A model generated the notes under the pieces. It saw only the letters and a program-made list of their open reading frames with translations. It was not told where the DNA came from and searched no databases. Positions 6,450 to 13,660 of a stretch of DNA of 14,510 nucleotides are shown piece after piece (within the stretch, counting starts at the first letter, position 1; the number at the start of each line of letters is the position of its first letter). Source of the DNA: Gammaproteobacteria bacterium (GTDB lineage Bacteria > Pseudomonadota > Gammaproteobacteria > Enterobacterales > Kangiellaceae); NCBI GenBank assembly GCA_002401655.1, contig NVTT01000072.1:1675-16184 (forward strand). Reading direction: 5' to 3'. The translations under genes were made by a program, and so were the position numbers.

Positions 6450-7208
6450 TTATTCTTTTGTGTTCTTGCGGAAATCTTCTGCAGTTCTTTGCTCATCCAT
6501 CATTTTGCTAAAGAGAACCGCAATTTGTTGATCAATTGACGCATCAATTTTAGAGTTGTTGGTTTTTATGATGCAACCACCGGGTTGCATAGATGGGTCT
6601 TCCAATAGCGACCAACTCTTATCAATAGATTGTTGATTAGTATTAGTTTCATTTGACTCAATTTTCGCGCTCTCGCCTAAAGACAAAGCTTCTCGAATAA
6701 TACTTGCATCATCAGGATGTAATAAAATCTGAATGTCTTTAGAAGCGATGGGTAATAATTGCAAAGACTCTCGAATAATAGCGATTAATTGCGTAGGCTC
6801 TTGCTTTAATTCACGCCTTAATATCTGTTTTGCAATGGCAAAGGAAAGTTCTAATAACTCTCTTTGTGTATTCTCACCACATTCTTTCAGTGGCGTTTCT
6901 ATTTCTTCAATAATATTTTTTAGTAAATGATTCTTTTTTTCGACTTCTTGAATTCCTGATTCCAGCCCTTCGCTTCGTCCTTTCTCAAAAGCTTCTGTAT
7001 AGGCTTGGTCTTTTATTGTTTGAAGTTCTTCTGCGGTAATTAACTCTTCTGACTTTTCTTCTACAGCATCAATTTCAGTTTCTTTCTTTTCTTCTTGCCG
7101 AAAAACTCTAGCACCAGAAATATCAATAGCAGGAGCACGCCAGGGTTGATAGTTATCAACATTACGCAACAGTTTTATTGGCGCTTCTGATTTTGCTTTT
7201 TGAACCAT
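6450..7208 (-). CDS. fliH: Flagellar export apparatus protein FliH
   Basis: Stator-like regulator that holds FliI at the export gate and C-ring. The 252 residues fit the family. The N-terminus has Trp23 in YQPWRAP; N-terminal tryptophans contact FlhA in other FliH proteins. A Glu/Lys-rich coiled-coil stretch follows (about 40-105), including EKGRSEGLESG, a short glycine-spaced helix typical of FliH. The C-terminal domain contains ELSFAIAKQILRREL, QLLPIASKDIQILLHPDD and a GGCIIKT strand, as in the V-ATPase E-like FliH/YscL family. The start ATG has only a weak ribosome site. fliG ends 80 bp upstream. Primary sequence is poorly conserved in this family, but motif pattern and position make the call firm. 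Confidence 0.93.
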   Translation of the reverse strand: MVQKAKSEAPIKLLRNVDNYQPWRAPAIDISGARVFRQEEKKETEIDAVEEKSEELITAEELQTIKDQAYTEAFEKGRSEGLESGIQEVEKKNHLLKNIIEEIETPLKECGENTQRELLELSFAIAKQILRRELKQEPTQLIAIIRESLQLLPIASKDIQILLHPDDASIIREALSLGESAKIESNETNTNQQSIDKSWSLLEDPSMQPGGCIIKTNNSKIDASIDQQIAVLFSKMMDEQRTAEDFRKNTKE

Positions 7209-7288
7209 ATATTTTATACTCTAAGATTTATATATTAGTATTTAGGAGGACAGTTTTTGCTTGCGAGTTACTAATCGAAATAGAAACA

Positions 7289-8311
7289 CTAAACCATCTC
7301 TTCACCACCACCGCCAAGCGCAATCTCACCCGAATCAGCTAATCGTCTTGCAATGGTTAAAATTTCTTTTTGTGCGGCTTCTACTTCACTCAATTTACAA
7401 GGTCCCATCGCTTCCAAATCATCTCGCATTAATTCAGCAGCACGTTTTGACATGTTTTTAAATATCTTTTCTTTGATTGATTCCTCGCAAGCTTTTAGCG
7501 CTACAATTAATGTATCCGTAGAAATTTCTCTTAATAAAGTTTGAATGCCACGATCATCAACAGACTCAAGATTATCAAACACAAACATTAAATCTTGAAT
7601 GCTTTGAGCTAAATCTTCATCGGTTTCTTTAATCGAATCCATTATCATCGCTTCGCTAGCGCCATCCATAAAATTCATAATATCGGCGACTTGTTTAACC
7701 CCGCCAATTGCTTTTGCTTGCGATGCTCCACCTCCCAAAAATTGTTTTTCCATTATGTCGTTCAATTCTTGTAAAGCATCAGGTTGCACTGCTTCTAAGG
7801 CTGCAATTCTCATTGTTAAATCAACTCTAACTTTATCTGGCATTAATTTTAAAACTTCGGCAGCTTGATCAGGTTCAAGATAAGAAAGTATTATCGATTG
7901 TATTTGAGGATGTTCAAAGCGCACAACATCTGCAACCGAGCGCGCATCCATCCATTTTAAAGTATCCAAGCCTTTGGTATTTGCACCAGCAAGAATACGA
8001 TCAATAATGCCACTGGCTTTATCATCACCTAAAGCATTTTTAAGCGTATTTCTTATATAATCTTCCGTTCCTATCCCAATTCCAGTCTGTTGTTCTACTT
8101 TTTCTAAAAATTCATTGACGACAGCTTCAACGGTTCCTTTACCAATATTCTTCAAGCTCGCCATACTCATACCTAACAATTGCACTTCCTTAGGCCCCAT
8201 ATGTTTGAGTACCTGAGCTGCAGTATCTTCTCCAAGCGAAAGCAATAAAACGGCGGCTTTTTCTACACCAGCTAATTTTGGTTCATCTTTTGTTTCAGTT
8301 GTTTCAGGCAT
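7289..8311 (-). CDS. fliG: Flagellar motor switch protein FliG
   Basis: Rotor protein on the MS ring that interacts with the stator to make torque and with FliM/FliN to switch direction. The 340 residues cover all three domains: the FliF-binding N-domain, the middle domain with EHPQ (133-136), and the C-domain beginning LMFVFDNL (MFVF at 242-245). The torque-helix charges are kept: Lys273, Arg290, Asp297 and Asp298 match Lys264, Arg281, Asp288 and Asp289 of the E. coli protein; Lys306 replaces Arg297 conservatively. The C-terminus adds a short glycine/glutamate tail. The ATG overlaps the fliF stop by 8 bp (ATGCCTGA) with GGAAGA upstream, so translation is probably coupled to fliF, giving matched amounts of the two ring proteins. 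Confidence 0.98.
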   Translation of the reverse strand: MPETTETKDEPKLAGVEKAAVLLLSLGEDTAAQVLKHMGPKEVQLLGMSMASLKNIGKGTVEAVVNEFLEKVEQQTGIGIGTEDYIRNTLKNALGDDKASGIIDRILAGANTKGLDTLKWMDARSVADVVRFEHPQIQSIILSYLEPDQAAEVLKLMPDKVRVDLTMRIAALEAVQPDALQELNDIMEKQFLGGGASQAKAIGGVKQVADIMNFMDGASEAMIMDSIKETDEDLAQSIQDLMFVFDNLESVDDRGIQTLLREISTDTLIVALKACEESIKEKIFKNMSKRAAELMRDDLEAMGPCKLSEVEAAQKEILTIARRLADSGEIALGGGGEEMV

Positions 8312-10031
8312 TTTCTTCTTCCAACCATCCTTTTACAAGTTGTGCAACTAATGTTGGATTGTTTTCAACAACACTCTTTGCTTGTTCTAATTTTTTAACT
8401 TCGCCTACCGTTGGTGGTGGTAATTCTAAATTTTCATTCCCGGCTAAAGTTACTTTGTCATCCAACATTGAACCGGCGTTATCTAATCCCGAACCTAAAT
8501 CACCTCCTAACTCTCCGCCTAAACTATCGTAGTTAGCTTCGTTTTCACTTGTTGATATAGGAGCATTAATTGGAGCTGGTACTTTTGATAAATTTTTGAA
8601 TGCTGGCTTTAAAACCATAAAAATAATTAAAATACCTAAGATAAGTCCAACCATGGGTTTTAATAAGGTTTGAAATAATGCTTGCTCATGGAAAGCTAAT
8701 GGTTCTGGATCAGGTAATATTTCGCCTGTTACAAAGGGAAAAGACTCAACACTAACAACATCGCCTCTTTGCACGTTAAATCCGATACTGGCTTGAATTA
8801 GTCGTCTGATCCTATCTAAATCATCGTTACTTCTTGCTACTCGAGCGTTACCCGTTTGTGAACCACCCTGTGCATCTGTAGCGGGTGCACTAACGTAATT
8901 CAAACCGATAGAAACACTTATTCTATCAATGATTCCGACCTGTGGTATGATATGACTAATGGTTGTATCTAAATCGTAATTTCTTTCGGCTTCTAACCGT
9001 TGATTTCTGTTGGAAGTGCGTTGGTTACCCTCTCCATCTTGTGTGGTTTCTGGAATAACAGATGCTCCTGGAGGTTGATTAGAAAGTGCTCCCGGTACGC
9101 CTTGAGCGACGCCCGAATCTCTCGTATCTTCAATCGTTCGCTCACTTCTAATTGCTGGAAGATCAGGATTAAAAGTTTGCATAGTTTGTTCTTTTCTAGT
9201 GAAATCCATATCGACATTCACTTGTACGGTGTATGCATCAACCCCAACAATTGGCGTGAGCAACTGCTCGATTCGATCTTTAATTTCTGCTTGTCTATCT
9301 CTAATAATATTTAGTTCTCGAGAACCATCAGCCTCTTTACTCGACATACTTCCTGAGTGGTAAAGACGACCGTATTGATCAGTAATAGTGACTCGACTTC
9401 GCTCTAAATTGGGAATACTACCGGCAATTAGATCGACCATAGAACCGCTTGTTTCATCGGAAATGGCGCCTCTCGAATACAAATTTAATAGAATGGAAGC
9501 ACTGGGTTTTCTTCGGTTTTTAATGAATGACGATTCTTTAGGAATGGCAAGATGCACTTTTACCGCACGTACACCACTAAATTGCTCTAAGGTATTCTTT
9601 AATTCCCTTTCTTGACTGCGTAAAAGTCGCGCTTTCTCCATTCGTTGGGAAACACCAAAACCCACTTCTTTATCCAAATAAGACGTTGTAGACTGATCTT
9701 GAATAGAAACACCTTGGGAGCCTAGTTCAATCTTGATCATATTATATTGAGATTGAGGGACTAGAATTTTTCCATCGGTTCCCACTTTGTAGGGGATCTG
9801 TTGTTGTTCCAAATAATTAATAACATCCATTGATGCTTCTGCTTGCAAACTGGGTAAAGGACGCATCGGTGGATCATTTGACCAAAGCGCAATAAAAACG
9901 CCTAAAGCGATACTCGCAGCAATTGCGATTAAAATACCCACTTGTTTTAAAGGTTCTAAACTACTCATACCAGGTAATATGCCCGGTGGTTGTGAATCTA
10001 GGGAAACAAGATCTGTTGTTGCTTCTGCCAC
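8304..10031 (-). CDS. fliF: Flagellar MS-ring protein FliF
   Basis: Inner-membrane ring on which the motor and export gate assemble. The 575 residues begin at GTG (10029-10031) with GGAG 9 bases upstream. The first membrane segment is at about 31-50 (VGILIAIAASIALGVFIALW) and the second at about 456-477 (LLKPMVGLILGILIIFMVL). Between them lies the periplasmic ring-building region, with the conserved YLDKEVGFGVSQRMEKARLL and FSGVRAVKVHLAIPK stretches, and a Gly/Gln/Asn-rich loop. The cytoplasmic tail ends NPTLVAQLVKGWLEEENA, the FliG-binding helix. It overlaps fliG by 8 bp. The 232-bp leader from fliE carries a near-perfect palindrome and 8-bp tandem repeats. Confidence 0.98.
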   Translation of the reverse strand: MAEATTDLVSLDSQPPGILPGMSSLEPLKQVGILIAIAASIALGVFIALWSNDPPMRPLPSLQAEASMDVINYLEQQQIPYKVGTDGKILVPQSQYNMIKIELGSQGVSIQDQSTTSYLDKEVGFGVSQRMEKARLLRSQERELKNTLEQFSGVRAVKVHLAIPKESSFIKNRRKPSASILLNLYSRGAISDETSGSMVDLIAGSIPNLERSRVTITDQYGRLYHSGSMSSKEADGSRELNIIRDRQAEIKDRIEQLLTPIVGVDAYTVQVNVDMDFTRKEQTMQTFNPDLPAIRSERTIEDTRDSGVAQGVPGALSNQPPGASVIPETTQDGEGNQRTSNRNQRLEAERNYDLDTTISHIIPQVGIIDRISVSIGLNYVSAPATDAQGGSQTGNARVARSNDDLDRIRRLIQASIGFNVQRGDVVSVESFPFVTGEILPDPEPLAFHEQALFQTLLKPMVGLILGILIIFMVLKPAFKNLSKVPAPINAPISTSENEANYDSLGGELGGDLGSGLDNAGSMLDDKVTLAGNENLELPPPTVGEVKKLEQAKSVVENNPTLVAQLVKGWLEEENA

Positions 10032-10060
10032 TATTTATAACTCCAAAATAATTAACACTT

Positions 10061-10092
10061 AAAACACTAAAACATTAAAACATTAAAACACT
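10061..10092. repeat. Tandem 8-bp repeat, AAAACA(C/T)T x4
   Basis: Units at 10061-10068, 10069-10076, 10077-10084 and 10085-10092. They lie between the palindromic repeat and the fliF ribosome site, so they are in the fliF leader. Copy-number change would alter the distance between hairpin and start. Confidence 0.75.
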
Positions 10093-10101
10093 TAAAAAAT
10101 C

Positions 10102-10213
10102 TCACCACAGAGGACACAGAGGACACCGAGGGAAGAAAAAAGACGACTTATCATAGCGACTACTTTTCTCTCAGATGTTTTTCCCTCTGTGTCCTCTGTG
10201 TCCTCTGTGGTGA
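10102..10213. repeat. Palindromic intergenic repeat, copy 2 (CCACAGAG family)
   Basis: Left arm 10102-10134 and right arm 10181-10213 match as inverted repeats at 32 of 33 positions; the spacer is 46 bp (10135-10180). The arms repeat the unit GAGGACACA. In the fliF-sense RNA the hairpin is followed two bases later by six Us (10099-10094), which resembles an intrinsic terminator, although the loop is large. It shares the CTCACCACAGAG start, ACCGAG boundary and following A-rich spacer with copy 1. Confidence 0.9.
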
Positions 10214-10224
10214 TAGTCTTTTGA

Positions 10225-10252
10225 CTTTATCTTTTATCTTTTATCTTTTAAT
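10225..10252. repeat. Tandem CTTTTAT repeat
   Basis: CTTTAT, CTTTTAT, CTTTTAT and CTTTTAAT follow one another, just outside the right arm of the palindromic element and before the fliE stop. It is closely similar to the CTTTTAAT array beside copy 1, so the two elements share their flank as well as their arms. Confidence 0.65.
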
Positions 10253-10263
10253 TTTTATTTTTA

Positions 10264-10605
10264 TTAAATAGGCATATTCATAATATCTTGATAGGCCGAG
10301 ACTATTTTATTTCTTACTTGCAAGGTTGCCTGAAAAGCAATTCCTGCTTTTTGTGAGGCTATCATTGCTTTTACCAAACTAACTCCCCCATCACCGGTTT
10401 CAATCTGAGATGCAAGTCTGCCCGATTCCATTTGTTGGTCGTTGACAGAATTGATGGCTCTAGTTAATAAATTTCCAAAGTCTGCACCAGTGCCATTAAT
10501 ATTTTGCACACCTGCATCCGACGCAAATGACGCACCAGACTTTGCAACCTTATTAAGTGATTGCATTTGCTGTAATAGTTGTTGTTGATCCATACCGATT
10601 CGCAT
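10264..10605 (-). CDS. fliE: Flagellar hook-basal body protein FliE
   Basis: Small export substrate that joins the MS ring to the rod. The 113 residues match the family. The N-terminal half is polar (MDQQQLLQQMQSLNKVAKSG); the second half has FGNLLTRAINSVNDQQMESGRLA, then VSLVKAMIASQKAGIAFQATLQVRNKIVSAYQDIMNMPI, the FliE signature in which hydrophobic heptads resemble rod proteins. The start ATG has AGGA 7 bases upstream. It lies 36 bp after fleR. I find no GG-N10-GC sigma-54 pattern in that gap or in the last 120 bp of fleR, so fliE may be read from the fleSR promoter or from a promoter deeper in fleR. The next gene, fliF, is unusually distant. Confidence 0.96.
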   Translation of the reverse strand: MRIGMDQQQLLQQMQSLNKVAKSGASFASDAGVQNINGTGADFGNLLTRAINSVNDQQMESGRLASQIETGDGGVSLVKAMIASQKAGIAFQATLQVRNKIVSAYQDIMNMPI

Positions 10606-10641
10606 TTTTTATTCCTCAGAACAATCTTCAATCTAGTTTGT

Positions 10642-12096
10642 TTAAGCGTAGGATTTTTTATTGGGTATTTCGTAACCCGAATCACGCATTTTGGCTAATT
10701 TATAACGTAATGTTCTTGCACTAATCCCTAACTGCTCTGCTACTTCTTTCTTTTTTCCAGAACATTGCTTTAGAGACTCAATGATCAATTGATATTCATG
10801 TTGACGCATATCACTTCCTAATTGTTTCTCATCGCGGTTGTTTTCATTACGACCAGCGTCATCGAGACTATTGCGATCACGACCATCAAGATAGGAAATC
10901 CCTGACAAACTGTTTGACAATTCATTTGGTACAAACTGACTAGTATCAAAACCTACATTTAGACTTTCAAAAATAATATCCGTATCATTCACTATTTTAC
11001 TATTTGCCAGTACTGCAATTCGTTGCATTAAATTGTCAAGTTCACGAACATTACCTGGCCATGCATATTGATTGAGTTTTTTAATCGCTGATTGGCTAAA
11101 GGTTATTTCTTCATTTTGAGGATCATTACTAGACAGACCACATGACTTTGCATATTGATTAAGAAGGCGTGTTGCCAAAGGGGCAATATCTGCCACTCTT
11201 TCTCTTAATGATAAACAACGAATGGGGAAAACATTAAGTCGATAATAGAGATCTTCTCTAAAACGTTTTTCTTTTACCTCCTTAACTAAATCTCGATTGG
11301 TTGTTGCAATCACTCGAACATCTAACTTAATCGTTTTCTTACCACCTAATCTCTCAACTTCTTTTTCCTGTAAAACACGAAGTATTTTTGCTTGTAACAT
11401 AACGGGCATTTCTGAAATTTCATCCAGTAAAAGCGTTCCTCCCTGAGCTTGTTCAAATTTTCCAGCACAGGCTTGATGCGCACCAGTGAAAGCGCCCTTT
11501 TCATATCCAAACAAAGTGGCTTCCAACATATTTTCAGGGATAGCAGCACAATTAATCGCGACAAATTTTGATTGGCTCCTTTGAGATTGCTCATGTATGA
11601 ATTGACTCAAAACTTCTTTACCTGATCCGCTTTCACCCACTAGAAGTACAGTCGAACTTGTTTGAGCTATTTTTCGAGCATATTCAAATAAGTTTTTACT
11701 AGCAGGATCTTCTACAATAATTTTTGCCTCAATTTTATTGGGTAGATATTTTTCAATTAATTTAGTCAATCTTTTTGGTTCAAAAGGTTTTTCTAAATAA
11801 TCACAAGCGCCTAACTTCATTACTTCTATAGCGTCTTTAATTTCAGCAAAAGCGGTCATTAAAACGACGGGAAGATGACGATCATTTTTTCTAATAAATT
11901 TCAACAAATCAACACCGGACATAGATTTCATTTGTACATCTGTTATCACTAAATCAGGCTTAAATTTATTCAGAGTAGCCACTGCGGATTCTGCATCTTC
12001 AACGGCTGTCACATCAAAACCGGCAACTTCTAAGCTAGCTACCAAAGCACTTCTTAATGCAAAATCATCCTCAACAACTAACAATTGACTAGTCAT
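10642..12096 (-). CDS. fleR: Flagellar sigma-54 response regulator FleR/FlrC
   Basis: NtrC-type activator, phosphorylated by FleS, that drives middle flagellar operons with sigma-54. The 484 residues show a receiver domain (acidic Glu9/Asp10/Asp11, phospho-acceptor Asp53, Thr81, Lys103). The AAA+ domain has Walker A GESGSGKE (154-161), the sigma-54 loop GAFTGA (201-206), Walker B TLLLDE (221-226) and [16 protein letters not shown] Fis-type HTH follows at about 448-470 (KEVAEQLGISARTLRYKLAKM). An Asn/Asp/Arg-rich linker separates AAA+ and HTH. The start ATG overlaps the end of fleS by 8 bp and has GAGG 9 bases upstream, so kinase and regulator are co-expressed. The order fleQ-fleSR-fliE supports FleR over other NtrC-family members. 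Confidence 0.96.
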   Translation of the reverse strand: MTSQLLVVEDDFALRSALVASLEVAGFDVTAVEDAESAVATLNKFKPDLVITDVQMKSMSGVDLLKFIRKNDRHLPVVLMTAFAEIKDAIEVMKLGACDYLEKPFEPKRLTKLIEKYLPNKIEAKIIVEDPASKNLFEYARKIAQTSSTVLLVGESGSGKEVLSQFIHEQSQRSQSKFVAINCAAIPENMLEATLFGYEKGAFTGAHQACAGKFEQAQGGTLLLDEISEMPVMLQAKILRVLQEKEVERLGGKKTIKLDVRVIATTNRDLVKEVKEKRFREDLYYRLNVFPIRCLSLRERVADIAPLATRLLNQYAKSCGLSSNDPQNEEITFSQSAIKKLNQYAWPGNVRELDNLMQRIAVLANSKIVNDTDIIFESLNVGFDTSQFVPNELSNSLSGISYLDGRDRNSLDDAGRNENNRDEKQLGSDMRQHEYQLIIESLKQCSGKKKEVAEQLGISARTLRYKLAKMRDSGYEIPNKKSYA

Positions 12097-13495
12097 TTAC
12101 AACAACCTCTTCTTTGATAGAATTAGAAAGCTCGTTGGCTAAACAAGCCTTGTTTGTTATTGGTAGTTTTATTTTAAATGCGCTACCAAGACCAATTGAT
12201 GACTTAAGAGCTATATTGCCTCCATGTTCTATAATTACTCCTCTTACAATCGCTAAGCCTAATCCGTTGCCATTACTTTTAGTGGTATAGAAAGGTTCAA
12301 AAGCTTGTTGCTGTTGTAGTTTAGTCATACCGATGCCTTTATCGATAACTTCGATAATTAAGGAGCTATGATTGATTTTGTTTTTTGTTGTTTTTTCACA
12401 GACAACATTTAATTTCACTTTGATGCTTTGTTCTGGTTTACTGGCTGCTAATCCATTTTCAACTAAGTTAGAAATAACGCCAATCAGATCATCTAAATTT
12501 CCTGACAAATAGTGTTCTTCTGGATGACTTTTGTTTCTTAGGTTTTTACTTTCAATTTTGTTAGCATAAATCCATTCAACTCTATTTTTGGGTTCTATAC
12601 TATTTTTTAGATTGTCAAATAATTGCGTAATGGAAACCACCTGCTTTTGCTTTCGTTCTCCTCTTACAAACTGCAACATGTCATGGATTTGTCTATCCAT
12701 AAATTTCAATCTTTCCATTAGATTTTTAGAAAATGATTTTATTTGTTTTGGATCAAGATTCGATTCGTTAATATGAGAACCGTAAATCATTGCGGCTGAC
12801 AGTGGCGTTCTAATTTGGTGTGCAAGCGATGCAATCATTTTACCCATACTAGAAAGTTTATTATTTTGACTTAACTTATCTTGTAAGCGTCTAGTCTTTG
12901 TTAGATCGGTCAATACGATCATTTGACCAGGCTCTGGTGATAATCCAGTGGTTTCAATGTGAATTTTTCGACCGTCTTTTAAAGAAACTTGGTGTCCATC
13001 ATCAGCTTGCGGAGAGAAAGCTCTTTCGATAACGTTAACCCACGCTTCGCCTAATAATGGTCGACCCAAAATATCAATAGCGACTTTATTACAATCACAA
13101 ACTAGTCCTTTATTATCCAGTAACACTACGCCCGAGGGTAAGATGTCGAGAAGATTATCCAAACGTTTGTTAATTTTATCATTTTCAGATTGCAGTTCTA
13201 TTTTTTCATTTGTTACCAATAGATGTCTATTTTCAGCATCGTCTAACTGCCCGCTGAGCTCTTCCACTTTTACTTCAATGTTTTGAAACGAGTCAGCAAA
13301 AGCTTGTGATAATTGGCTCAAGTCCGACATCACATTCTTTGCTTGTTTTTGGCTATCAGTTAGCTTGGATAATATAGAAACCGAGTGAGATACGGAATCT
13401 GGGCGAGTTGAATTAAACACTTTATTATTTTTAAAAGTGTCTTCGGTTCTTGTATCGATTTGTTTTACCGAGTCTATCTGTTTTAATAGTGCCAT
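12089..13495 (-). CDS. fleS: Flagellar sensor histidine kinase FleS/FlrB
   Basis: Cytoplasmic kinase partner of FleR. From ATG at 13493-13495 it has 468 residues. I choose this start because AAGAG lies 8 bases upstream; a longer frame from TTG at 13526-13528 (11 more residues) has no ribosome site. No membrane segment is visible. Order: polar N-terminus, short coiled coil (about 75-115), PAS domain (LLDILPSGVVLLDNKG... to VLTDLTKTRRLQ), HisKA with LAHQIRTPLSAA (His226), then HATPase with N-box NLVENGLAAS, G1 DKGIGM and G2 GNGLGLAIV. All catalytic boxes are present. The signal sensed by the PAS domain is not evident. A sigma-54 promoter stands upstream, consistent with FleQ control. Confidence 0.95.
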   Translation of the reverse strand: MALLKQIDSVKQIDTRTEDTFKNNKVFNSTRPDSVSHSVSILSKLTDSQKQAKNVMSDLSQLSQAFADSFQNIEVKVEELSGQLDDAENRHLLVTNEKIELQSENDKINKRLDNLLDILPSGVVLLDNKGLVCDCNKVAIDILGRPLLGEAWVNVIERAFSPQADDGHQVSLKDGRKIHIETTGLSPEPGQMIVLTDLTKTRRLQDKLSQNNKLSSMGKMIASLAHQIRTPLSAAMIYGSHINESNLDPKQIKSFSKNLMERLKFMDRQIHDMLQFVRGERKQKQVVSITQLFDNLKNSIEPKNRVEWIYANKIESKNLRNKSHPEEHYLSGNLDDLIGVISNLVENGLAASKPEQSIKVKLNVVCEKTTKNKINHSSLIIEVIDKGIGMTKLQQQQAFEPFYTTKSNGNGLGLAIVRGVIIEHGGNIALKSSIGLGSAFKIKLPITNKACLANELSNSIKEEVVVND

Positions 13496-13503
13496 ACTTT
13501 TTA

Positions 13504-13508
13504 CTCTT
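13504..13508 (-). promoter_or_regulatory. Ribosome binding site that fixes the fleS start
   Basis: AAGAG on the minus strand, 8 bases before ATG 13495. The rival TTG at 13528 has no purine-rich site upstream. Confidence 0.55.
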
Positions 13509-13565
13509 TTTGATATTCGCTTTTTCAAACGTGTTAAACGTTTTTATTACCTTAATATCATTAGA

Positions 13566-13580
13566 GCAATTACTGTGCCT
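13566..13580 (-). promoter_or_regulatory. Sigma-54 promoter for fleSR
   Basis: On the minus strand AGGCAC-AGTAA-TTGC matches the sigma-54 consensus TGGCAC-N5-TTGC at all fixed positions except the first. GG and GC are exactly 10 bases apart. Transcription should start near 13554, about 59 bases before the fleS ATG. FleQ/FlrA control of fleSR/flrBC through sigma-54 is established in Pseudomonas and Vibrio. A small inverted repeat AAACGT-N5-ACGTTT (13527-13543) lies in the predicted leader. Confidence 0.85.
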
Positions 13581-13626
13581 ATTTTATTTTACGTTGTTTA
13601 TCAAAGGGTTAGCTTGTGATTGGTAC

Positions 13627-13660
13627 AAAAAAAAAGCCAGTGTCAATTAACTGGCTTTTT
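13627..13660 (-). terminator. Intrinsic terminator of fleQ, overlapping its stop codon
   Basis: AAAAAGCCAGT (13650-13660 read on the minus strand) pairs perfectly with ACTGGCTTTTT (13631-13641): 11 bp with an 8-base loop (13642-13649). Nine consecutive Ts follow on the minus strand (13635-13627). The fleQ TAA (13647-13649) is in the loop and the last three fleQ codons form the left stem. It separates fleQ from fleSR transcription. Confidence 0.9.

Noticed and set aside
8993..9217. Minus-strand frames at 8993-9217, 10464-10685 and 11346-11594
   Set aside because: Alternative frames inside fliF, fliE/fleR and fleR.
10061..10092. Tandem units as a possible CRISPR array
   Set aside because: Units are 8 bp with no spacers.
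10606..10760. A sigma-54 promoter for fliE in the fleR-fliE gap or the 3' end of fleR
   Set aside because: No GG-N10-GC match on the minus strand in this stretch.
11230..11290. Short DNA identity between fleR (about 11230-11290) and fleQ (about 14176-14230), including AGATCTTCTCTAAAACG
   Set aside because: It encodes the conserved RFREDL(F/Y)YRLNVFP segment of sigma-54 activators; protein conservation explains it without recent gene conversion.
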